Below, one piece after another: positions 17,519-26,924 of a stretch of DNA of 60,234 nucleotides. Every line of letters starts with the position of its first letter. Position 1 is the first letter of the stretch. The notes under the pieces are model-generated. The model saw only the letters and a list, made by a program, of their open reading frames with translations, did not search any database and was not told the origin of the DNA. The translations under genes were made by a program, and so were the position numbers. Source of the DNA: an uncultured Roseburia sp. (GTDB lineage Bacteria > Bacillota > Clostridia > Lachnospirales > Lachnospiraceae); the NCBI GenBank assembly GCA_947174805.1, contig CAMWKH010000017.1:1-60234 (forward strand). The letters are read 5' to 3'.

Positions 17519-19570
17519 ATGAAGTCCACGAAAGTCCCAGGGAAGAAACTGGAATTATTTAAAAAAAACTGGATACAATTAGTAACGATGACGGTGATTT
17601 TTGTCATTGCTGTTTTTCTGGTATACAAAACTACAATCGTTACCCGGATGGTAATGCCCCGGGTGGAAACGGCAATTAAGGCTGAAGAGGGGAAATATCT
17701 GAGATTAGAGAGCGGGGATTTCCTGGAACAGACCTTTCGTTACCGCTCCGACGAACTCTTATGCGCAGGGACGAAAATTTCCCTGGAGGAGTCTATATTA
17801 AAAGATTTGGTGGCAAACAAAGAGCGCAGAGATTTGGGCGTGATTCATATTAACATTCTTGATGCGGCAGAGCAGGGGACATCCCTGATGCAGGGTGACT
17901 ATCAGGTGTATCTTTTGGAGGACGGCCAGAATCTTTTGGCCTCCTTTCTGGGAAGACAGACCGGGTGGGAGGGAAAAGAGCTCATCCTCACCCTTAGGGC
18001 GGAGGACTTAAACCCGGATATTGGCCTTAAAATAGGGATTTCAGAAAAAGCGGCAGAGGAGGCTTCCTTAAGGGTAAATGGGGAGCAGGTTTCCGAGAAT
18101 ATTAACCTTATCACTGCAGGGCATCAGTTTCTTTACTGGAAACAATGGTTTGTCTTTGGGGCAGCGGTAGTGTATCTTCTTTTGGCAGGGACATATTTTC
18201 TTTTGGCAGTATTTAGAAAAAGGCCGGAGCAGGTATTTCTTTTTACCGGGACTCTGCTGGCTCTTTTGTACCTTCTGCTTCTGCCTCCCCTTGCAGTGCC
18301 GGACGAGGAAGTGCATTTTAAGGAGGCATATTATCATTTAAACCGCCTTATGGGGAAGCAGCAGACAGAGGGCACGGTGCTTATGGACACGGAAGATTTC
18401 CACGGTATGCAGGAGTTTGAGACCACTCCATCCCTCTGTGAGTATGACAGGTTAAAAGAAGCTGTTTTTAGGAAGGGAAGAGAAGCCGGGGTTACAGAGG
18501 TGGACCGCTTTGATACCCAGGCCCCCATGGTGACATATTTTCCGGGAATGGCAGGCATATTTTTGGGAAAAGCCTTGGGGCTAAACGGTGTGATGGTCAT
18601 TGTACTGGGAAGGATCTGCTCTGTCCTGTTTTATCTCTTTACCATGTATTGGGTGATTCGTCTGATGCCCATGGGGAAGGGGGCGGCCTTTATTATGGCA
18701 ATCCTGCCCATGACGATACAGCAGTGCTGTTCCTACTCCTATGATTCTGTGGTGATTGAATTTGCCCTTTTGTACCTGGCGGTACTTTTTGGGCTTATCT
18801 ATAAAAATCAGCCGATAAAGAAATGGCAGGTTATTTTGTATGTACTGTTTATGGTGATGCTCTCCATCTGCAAGGGGGGGACATACATGCCCCTGTGTCT
18901 TTTGACTATGCTGATTCCCATCAGCCGCTTTCGTGATAAAAAACAGAAGTGGATTTTTGTGGGAACCATGGCTTTCATTGCCGTCTCTGCTTTTTTGTCA
19001 AGCACACTGGGATATGTCCTCTATGTGGCGGCCCCCACCCAGGAGCAGGCGGCAAATTCCTATCTGGCCGGGGAGGCGTACGGGGCGGCAGGGCTGTTAA
19101 AGGAACCTTTAACATTTATATATCTGTCTGTGCGCACATTGTTTTTGTCCGGGGACGGTTTTTTGGAGACAATGCTTGGGATGCAGCTTGGATGGCTGAA
19201 TATCTTTGTGTCAAGATTTGTAATTTACGGCCTGCTTCTCCTTATGGTTTTATCTGTTCTACGCTGTGAGGGCAGGGAAAATATGGAGATTACGCCTGGG
19301 CAGAAACTATTTTACGCCCTTGTGTCACTTATGCCCCTGGGCATGGTGCTTGTGTCTATGTTTATGAGCTGGACGCCAAAGAATTCCACGGAGATAGCGG
19401 GAATTCAAGGCAGGTATCTCCTGCCGGCGCTGCCGGTGTTTTTGATGCTGTTTCCCAACAGGAATATTATACTGAAAAGAGATAACAGCCGGGCCTATAT
19501 GTTTCTGGCGGTATGCTTGCAGTGCGCAGCCATATATGGAATTTTACTGTCATTGGAGAGAGTACTATGA
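17519..19570 (+). CDS. DUF2142 polytopic membrane protein
   Basis: This 683-residue membrane protein has one N-terminal helix (about residues 20-38) and an extracytoplasmic beta-rich region to about residue 205. About ten membrane helices follow. The motif VPDEEVHFKEAYYH near residue 260 is the hallmark of DUF2142, and acidic residues in the first external loop recall GT-C fold glycosyltransferases that use polyprenyl-phosphate sugars. AGGAGG precedes the ATG. The gene ends in an ATGA overlap with a polyprenyl-phosphate-type GT2, whose product would be the natural lipid-linked sugar donor. Substrate is unknown. Confidence 0.85.
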   Translation: MKSTKVPGKKLELFKKNWIQLVTMTVIFVIAVFLVYKTTIVTRMVMPRVETAIKAEEGKYLRLESGDFLEQTFRYRSDELLCAGTKISLEESILKDLVANKERRDLGVIHINILDAAEQGTSLMQGDYQVYLLEDGQNLLASFLGRQTGWEGKELILTLRAEDLNPDIGLKIGISEKAAEEASLRVNGEQVSENINLITAGHQFLYWKQWFVFGAAVVYLLLAGTYFLLAVFRKRPEQVFLFTGTLLALLYLLLLPPLAVPDEEVHFKEAYYHLNRLMGKQQTEGTVLMDTEDFHGMQEFETTPSLCEYDRLKEAVFRKGREAGVTEVDRFDTQAPMVTYFPGMAGIFLGKALGLNGVMVIVLGRICSVLFYLFTMYWVIRLMPMGKGAAFIMAILPMTIQQCCSYSYDSVVIEFALLYLAVLFGLIYKNQPIKKWQVILYVLFMVMLSICKGGTYMPLCLLTMLIPISRFRDKKQKWIFVGTMAFIAVSAFLSSTLGYVLYVAAPTQEQAANSYLAGEAYGAAGLLKEPLTFIYLSVRTLFLSGDGFLETMLGMQLGWLNIFVSRFVIYGLLLLMVLSVLRCEGRENMEITPGQKLFYALVSLMPLGMVLVSMFMSWTPKNSTEIAGIQGRYLLPALPVFLMLFPNRNIILKRDNSRAYMFLAVCLQCAAIYGILLSLERVL

Positions 19571-20256
19571 GAAAATTAGTGATTATCCCTGCATATAATG
19601 AGCAGGGAGGGATTGTAAAAACAGTGCGGGATGTGAAAGCACATGCCCCGGAGTTTGATTTTATTGTCATCAATGACTGTTCCACAGATAGAACCCTTGA
19701 TATTTGCCGGGAACATGGGTTTCCCGTGGTGAATCTGCCGGTGAATTTAGGCATCGGAGGAGGGGTTCAGACAGGTTATGTCTATGCCTTCCGGCATGGT
19801 TATGATATCGCCGTGCAGTTTGACGGGGATGGACAGCACAATGCCCGGTATCTAAATGAAATGGCAGAAAAGCTCATGGAGGAGCAGCTGGATATGGTAA
19901 TTGGTTCCCGGTATATTAAAAAAGAAGGGTTCCAGTCCTCCGGCTTAAGGCGGCTGGGTATTCGGTATTTTACCTGGCTGATTAAGCTTATCACCGGACA
20001 GAAGATAACAGACCCCACTTCCGGGATGCGCATGGCAAACCGTGACGTGATAGAATTGTATGCAAAAAACTATCCCAAAGATTATCCGGAGCCGGAAAGC
20101 GTAGTGACCATTTTAAAAAAGGGAAAAAAGGTAGAGGAAGTCCCTGTGCAGATGAACGCCAGGGAAGAAGGAGTTTCTTCCATTTCTCCAAAGAAATCTG
20201 TCTACTATATGATAAAAGTTACTCTGGCTATTTTGATTGCGGCGCTGCGGAGGTAG
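19567..20256 (+). CDS. GT2 glycosyltransferase, polyprenyl-phosphate sugar synthase-like
   Basis: This 229-residue family 2 glycosyltransferase resembles dolichyl-phosphate mannose synthase. It begins KLVIIPAYNEQGGI, has VINDCSTDRT as the nucleotide-binding region, and the DXD-containing VQFDGDGQHN. It lacks the two C-terminal membrane helices of GtrB proteins. The ATG at 19567 overlaps the previous stop (ATGA), which argues for coupling and against an in-frame start at 19513. The following DUF2304 protein commonly accompanies such enzymes and may anchor it. Together with the DUF2142 protein this suggests an outer-face sugar modification pathway. Confidence 0.9.
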   Translation: MRKLVIIPAYNEQGGIVKTVRDVKAHAPEFDFIVINDCSTDRTLDICREHGFPVVNLPVNLGIGGGVQTGYVYAFRHGYDIAVQFDGDGQHNARYLNEMAEKLMEEQLDMVIGSRYIKKEGFQSSGLRRLGIRYFTWLIKLITGQKITDPTSGMRMANRDVIELYAKNYPKDYPEPESVVTILKKGKKVEEVPVQMNAREEGVSSISPKKSVYYMIKVTLAILIAALRR

Positions 20257-20259
20257 AAT

Positions 20260-20619
20260 ATGAGTTTGAAAATTCAGATTATCGTGGCCATTGTGCTGGT
20301 ATTAGCCCTGGCCTCCATTATCAATATGGTGCGGAAGGAAGCTTTAGATATCCGTTTTGCTCTTTCCTGGCTCTCCGTGGGTATTATCGTGTTGATTTTT
20401 GATATTTTTCCATCGGCTATGGACTGGCTGGTACACCTTTTGGGTATCGAGCTTCCGGTAAATATGATGTTTTTTTTCGGTTTTTGCTTTACTTTATTTT
20501 TGGTGTTTGGGCTTACCACAAAAGTCTCAAGACAGGCGGAACAGCTAAAGCGTCTGACCCAGGAGATGGCTCTTTTGGAAAAATCCCTGGAAAACGCCAA
20601 AGAGAAAGAAGAACAATAG
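20260..20619 (+). CDS. DUF2304 membrane protein
   Basis: This 119-residue protein has three predicted membrane helices (about 5-22, 33-50 and 67-85) and a C-terminal amphipathic coiled-coil-like tail (RLTQEMALLEKSLENAKEK). It matches the DUF2304 family, usually encoded next to a polyprenyl-phosphate GT2, as here (3 bases apart, GGAGGTAG before the ATG). A likely role is membrane partner or scaffold for that enzyme; no catalytic residues are evident. Confidence 0.85.
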   Translation: MSLKIQIIVAIVLVLALASIINMVRKEALDIRFALSWLSVGIIVLIFDIFPSAMDWLVHLLGIELPVNMMFFFGFCFTLFLVFGLTTKVSRQAEQLKRLTQEMALLEKSLENAKEKEEQ

Positions 20620-20671
20620 ATTGGCATTTGCCTATAAAAACTAAAAAAAGGAGAATACTAAGTAAAGAGTC

Positions 20672-21616
20672 ATGAATAGTGAGATGTGCTTTGACGGGGA
20701 TAGTAATCCTCTCAGTAACTCAAAACATGTGAAAAAAGTGCAGATTTTGATGTCAACTTACAACGGGGAGGATTATATCAGGGAACAGCTGGATTCTATT
20801 CTTGCCCAGAGCTATCCCGATGTGGATATTTTAATCCGGGACGACGGCTCCAAGGATGACACCTTTGTCATTTTAAAAGAATACGAGGAGAGGCATTCCA
20901 ATATCAAAGCCTTTCAGGGGGAAAACTTAGGAATCAACAGAAGCTTTTTTGAACTGCTGAAAAAAAGCGAGGGGGATTACATAGGGTTTTGCGACCAGGA
21001 TGACTACTGGCTTCCGGAAAAGATAGAAAAGGCAGTGCAGCAGCTGGAGCGTATGAAGGGGCCGGCTTTATACTGCGGGGCAAAAACCCTTGTGAATGAA
21101 AACCTGGAAAAATTAGAGGAACAGCAAAATCCCCATTTAAGGCCGGGATTTGGCAACGCAGCTATTGAGAGTATCTGTTCCGGGTGTACCACTTTGATGA
21201 ACTGGGAGTTGGTGTCTATCATAAAAGACAGGCTGCCGGAGGATGTAATCCATCATGACTGGTGGTGCTATATGGTGGCCACTTACCTGGGAAGCATGTA
21301 CTATGACGAAAATTCCTATATTTATTACCGCCAGCATCAGGGCAACGAGGTGGGGGCCAGCGGCTCCACCCTGGCAATGATTCGGGCAAAAAGCCGTGAT
21401 TTAAAGAAGAGACACGGGGACTTGAAAAAACAGTTAACGGATTTTAAACATTTTTACCACACAAAACCGGAGAAAGACAAACTGGTGGATGCCATTTTAG
21501 ATGCTGAGCATTTTCCCGGCAGGTTTTCTATACTGTTCAACCAGGACTGGTACCGACAGAGCAATCTGGACAACTGGGTGGTAAGGGGGCTGTTTTTATT
21601 GAACCGTATGTTATAG
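20672..21616 (+). CDS. GT2 glycosyltransferase, rhamnosyltransferase-like
   Basis: This 314-residue family 2 glycosyltransferase starts its catalytic domain at QILMSTYNGEDYIREQLDSI (near residue 26). It has IRDDGSKDDT and the metal motif CDQDDYWLPEKI, the pattern typical of RfbF/RfbG-like rhamnosyltransferases. The dTDP-rhamnose genes follow, so rhamnose transfer is the favoured guess. The start is not secure. The ATG at 20672 has only a weak AAAGAG in front, while a better AAAGGAGA lies 18 bases upstream, and an internal GTG near the catalytic domain is also possible. Confidence 0.88.
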   Translation: MNSEMCFDGDSNPLSNSKHVKKVQILMSTYNGEDYIREQLDSILAQSYPDVDILIRDDGSKDDTFVILKEYEERHSNIKAFQGENLGINRSFFELLKKSEGDYIGFCDQDDYWLPEKIEKAVQQLERMKGPALYCGAKTLVNENLEKLEEQQNPHLRPGFGNAAIESICSGCTTLMNWELVSIIKDRLPEDVIHHDWWCYMVATYLGSMYYDENSYIYYRQHQGNEVGASGSTLAMIRAKSRDLKKRHGDLKKQLTDFKHFYHTKPEKDKLVDAILDAEHFPGRFSILFNQDWYRQSNLDNWVVRGLFLLNRML

Positions 21617-21632
21617 AAAGCGAGGAGACGAG

Positions 21633-22505
21633 ATGAAGAAAATTCTGATTACAGGCTGCAACGGACAGCTTGGAAGAGCACTTAGGAAAGAATACGCAGA
21701 GGAAAATGTGGAGTTTATCAATACAGACGTGGCAGGGGACGGGATTGTCCCCCTTGACATCACTTCAGTGGAGGAAGTGCTTTCCCTGGTGGAAAAAGAA
21801 AAGCCGGATGTGGTGATAAATTGTGCGGCCCACACAAACGTGGACGCCTGCGAGAGCCAGTGGGACCTGGCTTATCAGATTAATGCCATCGGCCCCAGAA
21901 ACTTGGCCATCGCCTGTGAAAAGACAGGGGCAAAGCTGATTCATGTGTCCACGGACTATGTGTTCCCGGGAACCTGTCCAAAGCCCCTTACGGAGTTTGA
22001 TGCGCCGGAGCCCATAAGCGCTTACGGAAAGACAAAATATGAAGGAGAGCTCTTTGTAAAAGAATTTTCACGGAAACATTTTATCCTGCGCACTGCATGG
22101 CTTTACGGGGAGGGGAAAAACTTTGTGAAAACCATGTTAAGACTTGGGGAGAGCCACGAGGAAATTACGGTTGTCTCCGACCAGTTCGGTTCCCCCACAA
22201 GCGCTGTGGAACTGGCAAAAATGATTCACTTTTTAGAGCCTACGGAGAATTACGGAACTTATCACGCCACCTGCGAAGGACAGTGCAGCTGGGCAGATTT
22301 TGCAGTGGAAATTTTTAGACGGGCTGGGAAAAGCACAAAAGTAAAGTATATCACCACAGAGGAGTATAATTCCCCGGCAAAGCGCCCGGCTTATTCTATA
22401 CTGGACAATTATATGCTCCGCCTTGTGGCCGGAGATAAATTCAAAATGGCAGACTGGAAAGATGCGCTGGATGCGTACTTTGCCAGCGGAGTGTTAGAGC
22501 AATAG
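21633..22505 (+). CDS. rfbD: dTDP-4-dehydrorhamnose reductase
   Basis: RfbD performs the last step of dTDP-L-rhamnose synthesis. The 290-residue SDR-family protein has the NAD(P) motif GCNGQLGRAL at the start, the HVSTDYVFPG segment near residue 108, and the YGKTKYEGE catalytic Tyr-x3-Lys. AACPAY-like ends of other RfbD proteins are matched by SPAKRPAYSILDN. It is separated from rfbBAC by one GT2 gene, an arrangement where biosynthesis and transfer genes are mixed. GAGGAG precedes the ATG. Confidence 0.95.
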   Translation: MKKILITGCNGQLGRALRKEYAEENVEFINTDVAGDGIVPLDITSVEEVLSLVEKEKPDVVINCAAHTNVDACESQWDLAYQINAIGPRNLAIACEKTGAKLIHVSTDYVFPGTCPKPLTEFDAPEPISAYGKTKYEGELFVKEFSRKHFILRTAWLYGEGKNFVKTMLRLGESHEEITVVSDQFGSPTSAVELAKMIHFLEPTENYGTYHATCEGQCSWADFAVEIFRRAGKSTKVKYITTEEYNSPAKRPAYSILDNYMLRLVAGDKFKMADWKDALDAYFASGVLEQ

Positions 22506-22532
22506 AGAAAGAAAGTTAAAAAGGAGCTTTGT

Positions 22533-23360
22533 ATGGAACAGCCGTTAGTGAGCGTATGCATTCCCGCATACAACAATGCAGCCTATATTAAAGACACCAT
22601 CGAATCCATCCTGCGTCAGACCTACACCAACCTGGAATTGGTGATCTGTGACGACAACTCAAAGGACGACACGGTGGCAGTGATAGAGAGTATCAAAGAT
22701 TCCCGGATAAAACTGATTAAAAATGAGAAAAATCTTGGTATGTCGGGAAACTGGAACAACTGCTTAAAACACTGCACAGGGGAATATATTAAATTAATCT
22801 GTGCAGACGATATGTTGAGGGAGGACTGTCTGGAAAAAGAAGTGGGGGCTTTGATAGAAAACCCTACGGCAGTGCTGGCGGAAAGCGACACTCAGCTCTT
22901 TGATTTAAAGGGAAAACCAAAAGGGTTTTACAAAAGGTATAAGACAAGCGGCCTCACAAAGGGAAAAAAAATTGCCCGGGAAGGATTTTTTATTAAGAAT
23001 TACTTTGGGGCCCCCCTGGCAAATACCTTTCCGAAAAGTGTGCTTGAGAAGGTGGGAGGTTTTGACACCTGGTACACCTATATTTTAGACTATGATTTCT
23101 GGGTAACCATTGCATGCCTTGGGGATGTGTATATTATCCATGAGCCCTTAAACTTTTTCCGGGTGCGGAACGATTCCAATACCGGGGAAGTGATGGCGGG
23201 GGACAAGACGGATGTGTACGTCCAGGAACATATTCATCTTGTCAATAAATTTAAAGAGGAGCTGCGTTTGACGGACTCCGATGTGAAAAGAAGCGTTTTT
23301 ATCCGCAAGTGCAGGAATTTTGCGGCTAACATTTATTTAAAGCTTTTTGTGAGGGGATAG
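22533..23360 (+). CDS. GT2 glycosyltransferase
   Basis: This 275-residue family 2 glycosyltransferase has the canonical VSVCIPAYNNAAYIKDTIES start, ICDDNSKDDT, and a metal motif CADDMLREDC in place of a plain DXD. It is inserted between rfbD and rfbB, and an AAGGAG ribosome binding site precedes the ATG. Its donor is probably dTDP-rhamnose or another sugar of the same repeat unit; sequence alone does not decide. Confidence 0.9.
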   Translation: MEQPLVSVCIPAYNNAAYIKDTIESILRQTYTNLELVICDDNSKDDTVAVIESIKDSRIKLIKNEKNLGMSGNWNNCLKHCTGEYIKLICADDMLREDCLEKEVGALIENPTAVLAESDTQLFDLKGKPKGFYKRYKTSGLTKGKKIAREGFFIKNYFGAPLANTFPKSVLEKVGGFDTWYTYILDYDFWVTIACLGDVYIIHEPLNFFRVRNDSNTGEVMAGDKTDVYVQEHIHLVNKFKEELRLTDSDVKRSVFIRKCRNFAANIYLKLFVRG

Positions 23361-23366
23361 CCATAC

Positions 23367-23395
23367 TTGTGTTTTTTCGTATATGGTGCTATAAT
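23367..23395 (+). promoter_or_regulatory. Internal promoter ahead of rfbBAC
   Basis: TTGTGT (23367-23372), a 17-base spacer and an extended -10 TGCTATAAT with a perfect TATAAT at 23390-23395. It lies in the 70-base gap between the GT2 gene and rfbB, and would allow separate expression of rfbB, rfbA, rfbC and the exporter. Confidence 0.6.
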
Positions 23396-23430
23396 ACAAA
23401 AATTGGAAAAACGAAAAGGAGAAATTTATT

Positions 23431-24513
23431 ATGAGGACTTATCTGGTAACGGGAGGAGCAGGATTTATCGGGTCAAACTATATCCACTATATGTTCCGGA
23501 AATATGACAATGAAATCCGCATTATCAATGTGGACGCACTGACCTATGCGGGAAACTTGGAAAATTTAAAAGAGGTGGAATCCAGGGACAATTATACATT
23601 TGTAAAGGCTGACATTACGGACAAGGATGCCATCTCAAAGATTTTTAAAGAGAACGATATCGACCGGGTGGTGCATTTTGCGGCGGAATCCCATGTGGAC
23701 AGAAGTATTAAGACACCGGAGATTTTTGTCTCCACCAATGTATTGGGTACGGCTGTGATGTTAAACTGCGCCAAGGAAGCCTGGGAGTTAGAGGACGGCA
23801 CGTTTAAGCCGGACAAGAAGTTCCTCCATGTGTCCACAGACGAGGTGTACGGTTCCTTGGAGGAGGACGGGGGATATTTTTATGAGACAACCCCATACAG
23901 TCCCCACAGCCCTTATTCCGCCAGCAAGGCGTCCTCGGATTTCCTTGTAAAGGCATATATTGACACTTATCATTTCCCTGCAAATATTACAAATTGCTCC
24001 AACAACTACGGGCCTTACCAGTTCCCGGAAAAACTGATCCCGCTGATTATCAATAACGCCCTTCACGGCAAAAAGCTCCCGGTGTACGGCGACGGGAAAA
24101 ATGTCAGGGACTGGCTCTATGTGGACGACCATGCCAAGGGAATCGATATGGTGCAGGAGCAAGGCAGATTGGGAGAGACTTACAATATCGGCGGCCACAA
24201 CGAAAAGCAGAATATTGAAATTATCGAGATTATTTTAGATACCCTTTTAGAGATGCTTCCGGAGGATGACGAGAGAAGAAAGCATATCAGCCGGGATTTG
24301 ATTACCTATGTGGAGGACAGGAAGGGCCACGACAGAAGGTATGCCATTGCCCCGGATAAAATCAAAGCCGAAATCGGCTGGGAGCCGGAAACCATGTTTA
24401 AAGAGGGAATCAGAAAGACCATTGCATGGTTCTTTGAGCATGAGGAGTGGATGGAGAACGTCACAAGCGGCGATTACCAGACATACTATGAGGATATGTA
24501 TAAAAACAGATAA
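23431..24513 (+). CDS. rfbB: dTDP-glucose 4,6-dehydratase
   Basis: RfbB turns dTDP-glucose into dTDP-4-keto-6-deoxyglucose. The 360-residue SDR protein has NAD motif TGGAGFIGSNYIHY, the HVSTDEVYGSL segment carrying the Thr-Asp-Glu catalytic residues, and YSASKASSD with the catalytic Tyr and Lys. An AAAGGAG ribosome binding site precedes the ATG, and an extended -10 promoter lies in the upstream gap. A short imperfect hairpin region separates it from rfbA. Confidence 0.97.
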   Translation: MRTYLVTGGAGFIGSNYIHYMFRKYDNEIRIINVDALTYAGNLENLKEVESRDNYTFVKADITDKDAISKIFKENDIDRVVHFAAESHVDRSIKTPEIFVSTNVLGTAVMLNCAKEAWELEDGTFKPDKKFLHVSTDEVYGSLEEDGGYFYETTPYSPHSPYSASKASSDFLVKAYIDTYHFPANITNCSNNYGPYQFPEKLIPLIINNALHGKKLPVYGDGKNVRDWLYVDDHAKGIDMVQEQGRLGETYNIGGHNEKQNIEIIEIILDTLLEMLPEDDERRKHISRDLITYVEDRKGHDRRYAIAPDKIKAEIGWEPETMFKEGIRKTIAWFFEHEEWMENVTSGDYQTYYEDMYKNR

Positions 24514-24583
24514 GAGATACGGACAAGAAGGTTTATAGGGAAAACCGTAAGCCTTCTTTCTTGTGTTCTAAAGGAGGATGCGG

Positions 24584-25462
24584 ATGAAAGGCATTATTTT
24601 AGCAGGAGGGTCAGGAACCCGTCTTTACCCATTGACAAAGGCAATCAGCAAACAGATTATGCCTGTTTATGACAAGCCCATGATTTATTATCCCTTATCT
24701 ACCCTGATGCTTGCAGGGATAAGAGAGGTTTTAATTATCTCCACCCCCAGGGATCTGCCGGTATTTAGGGAACTGTTAGGTACCGGGGAACAGCTTGGCA
24801 TGGAGTTTTCTTATGAAGTCCAGGAGGAGCCCAGGGGACTGGCGGATGCTTTTCTCATCGGGGAAAAATTTATCGGAACAGATGCGGTGGCACTTGTCCT
24901 TGGAGATAATATTTTTTACGGCCAGAGTTTCTCTAAGGTGCTTAAATCCGCAGCGGAGCGCACCCAGAGCCGCCCCGGGGCAACTATTTTCGGCTACTAT
25001 GTAAAAGACCCCAGGGAGTACGGGGTTGTGGAATTTGACGAGACGGGAAAGGCATTGTCCATTGAGGAGAAACCGGAAAATCCTAAGTCGAACTATGCGG
25101 TGCCGGGACTCTATTTTTATGACAACGACGTGGTGGAGATCGCCAAAAATGTAAAACCCTCCGCTAGGGGAGAAATCGAGATTACCAGCGTAAATAATGC
25201 ATACTTACAGAGGGGAACCCTTTCCGTTGAGACTTTGGGACGGGGATTTGCATGGCTGGATACAGGAAATCATGACATGCTTCTTGCGGCAGCGGATTTT
25301 GTCTCCGCATTCCAGAAACGCCAGGGACTGTATATCTCCTGTATTGAAGAGATTGCATACAAGCGGGGCTTTATCGATAAAGAGCAGCTGATTAAACTGG
25401 CCCAGCCTCTTCTCAAGACAGAGTACGGCCAGTATATGATTGATGTGGCGGAAGGTCTGTAA
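24584..25462 (+). CDS. rfbA: Glucose-1-phosphate thymidylyltransferase
   Basis: RfbA makes dTDP-glucose, the first step to dTDP-L-rhamnose. The 292-residue protein starts [18 protein letters not shown], the nucleotidyltransferase signature, followed by [15 protein letters not shown] and the LGDNIFYG metal-site motif. Length is normal. An ATG at 24578 directly abuts the AAGGAGG at 24571-24577, too close to use, so the ATG at 24584 with 6-base spacing is the start. Confidence 0.97.
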   Translation: MKGIILAGGSGTRLYPLTKAISKQIMPVYDKPMIYYPLSTLMLAGIREVLIISTPRDLPVFRELLGTGEQLGMEFSYEVQEEPRGLADAFLIGEKFIGTDAVALVLGDNIFYGQSFSKVLKSAAERTQSRPGATIFGYYVKDPREYGVVEFDETGKALSIEEKPENPKSNYAVPGLYFYDNDVVEIAKNVKPSARGEIEITSVNNAYLQRGTLSVETLGRGFAWLDTGNHDMLLAAADFVSAFQKRQGLYISCIEEIAYKRGFIDKEQLIKLAQPLLKTEYGQYMIDVAEGL

Positions 25463-25491
25463 AGATTCAATATAAAACAGGAGATGAAAAC

Positions 25492-26073
25492 ATGGGAAAG
25501 ATAAAAGTAACGTCTGACTGCAACGGCATTGCAGGTTTAAAAGTGATTGAGCCCAGCGTGTTTGGAGACGCCCGGGGATATTTTATGGAGACATACAATT
25601 ACAACGATTTTAAGGAGGCAGGGATAGACTGCACCTTTGTCCAGGACAACCAGTCCGCCTCCAAAAAAGGTGTGTTAAGGGGTCTTCACTTTCAGATTAA
25701 TTTTCCCCAGGACAAGCTGGTTCGGGTGGTAAATGGGGAAGTGTTTGACGTGGCGGTGGATTTGCGGGAGGGCTCAAAGACTTTTGGAAAATGGTTTGGG
25801 GTTACCTTATCTGCAGAAAACAAAAAGCAGTTTTTCATTCCCAAGGGATTTGCCCATGGATTTGTGGTGTTAAGCGATTATGCGGAGTTTTGCTATAAGG
25901 TAACGGACTTTTACCATCCAAACGACGAGGGCGGGCTTTTGTGGAAGGATCCGGATATCGGGGTTGAGTGGCCCATGCCGGAGGGAATGACGGAAAAAGA
26001 CCTTATTATGTCGGACAAGGATAAAGTCTGGGGCGGCATAAAAGAATATACGGCTTCTAAAGCAAACGCATAA
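25492..26073 (+). CDS. rfbC: dTDP-4-dehydrorhamnose 3,5-epimerase
   Basis: This 193-residue cupin-fold epimerase performs the third step of the rhamnose pathway. Landmarks are EPSVFGDARGYFMETYN, RGLHFQ with the catalytic histidine, and the end YKVTDFYHPNDEGGLLWKDP with the catalytic tyrosine. With rfbA, rfbB and rfbD the pathway is complete in this window. The exporter permease starts 17 bases downstream. Confidence 0.97.
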   Translation: MGKIKVTSDCNGIAGLKVIEPSVFGDARGYFMETYNYNDFKEAGIDCTFVQDNQSASKKGVLRGLHFQINFPQDKLVRVVNGEVFDVAVDLREGSKTFGKWFGVTLSAENKKQFFIPKGFAHGFVVLSDYAEFCYKVTDFYHPNDEGGLLWKDPDIGVEWPMPEGMTEKDLIMSDKDKVWGGIKEYTASKANA

Positions 26074-26090
26074 GTGGAAGAGGAATTTTT

Positions 26091-26924
26091 ATGGCAGCAG
26101 ACAAAAAAAAGCATGGGCTGACCCTCTCCGGGGTGTACGAGAACCGGAAACTTATAGGACGGCTCTCCGCCAACGATTTTAAAACCAGGTTTGCAGGCTC
26201 TTATCTTGGGATTATCTGGGCCTTTGTACAGCCGGTAATTACCATATTTGTGTACTGGTTTGTCTTTGAAAAAGGGTTCAAGCCTGCACCGGTAAGAGAT
26301 GCGGCGGGGGCGGACGTGCCCTACGTGCTCTGGCTTGTGGGGGGCCTTGTGCCCTGGTTCTTTTTCAGCGAGGCCTTAAGCGGCGGCACCAGAGCGCTCC
26401 TTGACTATTCCTATCTGGTAAAAAAAGTGGTGTTTCAGATTGACATTCTTCCTATTGTGAAGGTGAACTCGGCGCTGTTTGTGCATGTGTTTTTCCTGGG
26501 ATTTACCCTGGTACTCTTTGGGATATTAGGATATCTGCCGGATGTTTACAGTTTCCAGGTTGTGTATTATTCCGTGAGCATGTACCTGTTTGTCCTGGCC
26601 CTGTGTTATCTTACCAGCGCCCTGGTGGTATTTTTCCGGGATTTAAACCAGATTATAAACATTGTGCTCCAGGTAGGAGTTTGGGCCACTCCCATTATGT
26701 GGAACATGGATACCATGGATGTGGGGCCTGCCCTTAAATTTATCTTAAAGCTAAACCCGCTGTATTATATTACCCAGGGGTACAGGGATTCCCTGTTAAA
26801 TAAAGTGGCTTTCTGGGAGAGATGGGAACTGACCCTGTACTTTTGGGCAGTGACGGCAGCGTTTTTGTTTTTAGGCAATTATGTCTTTAAAAAACTTCGG
26901 ATGCATTTTGCAGATGTTTTATAG
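26091..26924 (+). CDS. Polysaccharide ABC exporter permease (Wzm/TagG-type)
   Basis: This 277-residue ABC-2 permease moves a finished glycan, built on a lipid carrier, across the membrane. About six membrane helices are preceded by the amphipathic LIGRLSANDFKTRFAGS segment conserved in this family, followed by YLGIIWAFVQPVITIFVYW. It directly follows rfbC, suggesting a rhamnose-containing cargo. Its ATPase partner (27123) is not adjacent as usual but separated by 198 bases that hold a large folded element. The stop codon itself begins a hairpin. Confidence 0.92.
   Translation: MAADKKKHGLTLSGVYENRKLIGRLSANDFKTRFAGSYLGIIWAFVQPVITIFVYWFVFEKGFKPAPVRDAAGADVPYVLWLVGGLVPWFFFSEALSGGTRALLDYSYLVKKVVFQIDILPIVKVNSALFVHVFFLGFTLVLFGILGYLPDVYSFQVVYYSVSMYLFVLALCYLTSALVVFFRDLNQIINIVLQVGVWATPIMWNMDTMDVGPALKFILKLNPLYYITQGYRDSLLNKVAFWERWELTLYFWAVTAAFLFLGNYVFKKLRMHFADVL

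Noticed and set aside
19513..19566. N-terminal extension of the polyprenyl-phosphate GT2
   Set aside because: It overlaps the DUF2142 gene; the ATGA-coupled ATG at 19567 gives the canonical GT2 start.
24514..24570. Hairpin-like sequence (AAGAAGG/CCTTCTT) between rfbB and rfbA considered as riboswitch or terminator
   Set aside because: Only about 7 bp with competing pairings and no T-run directly after it; too weak to annotate.
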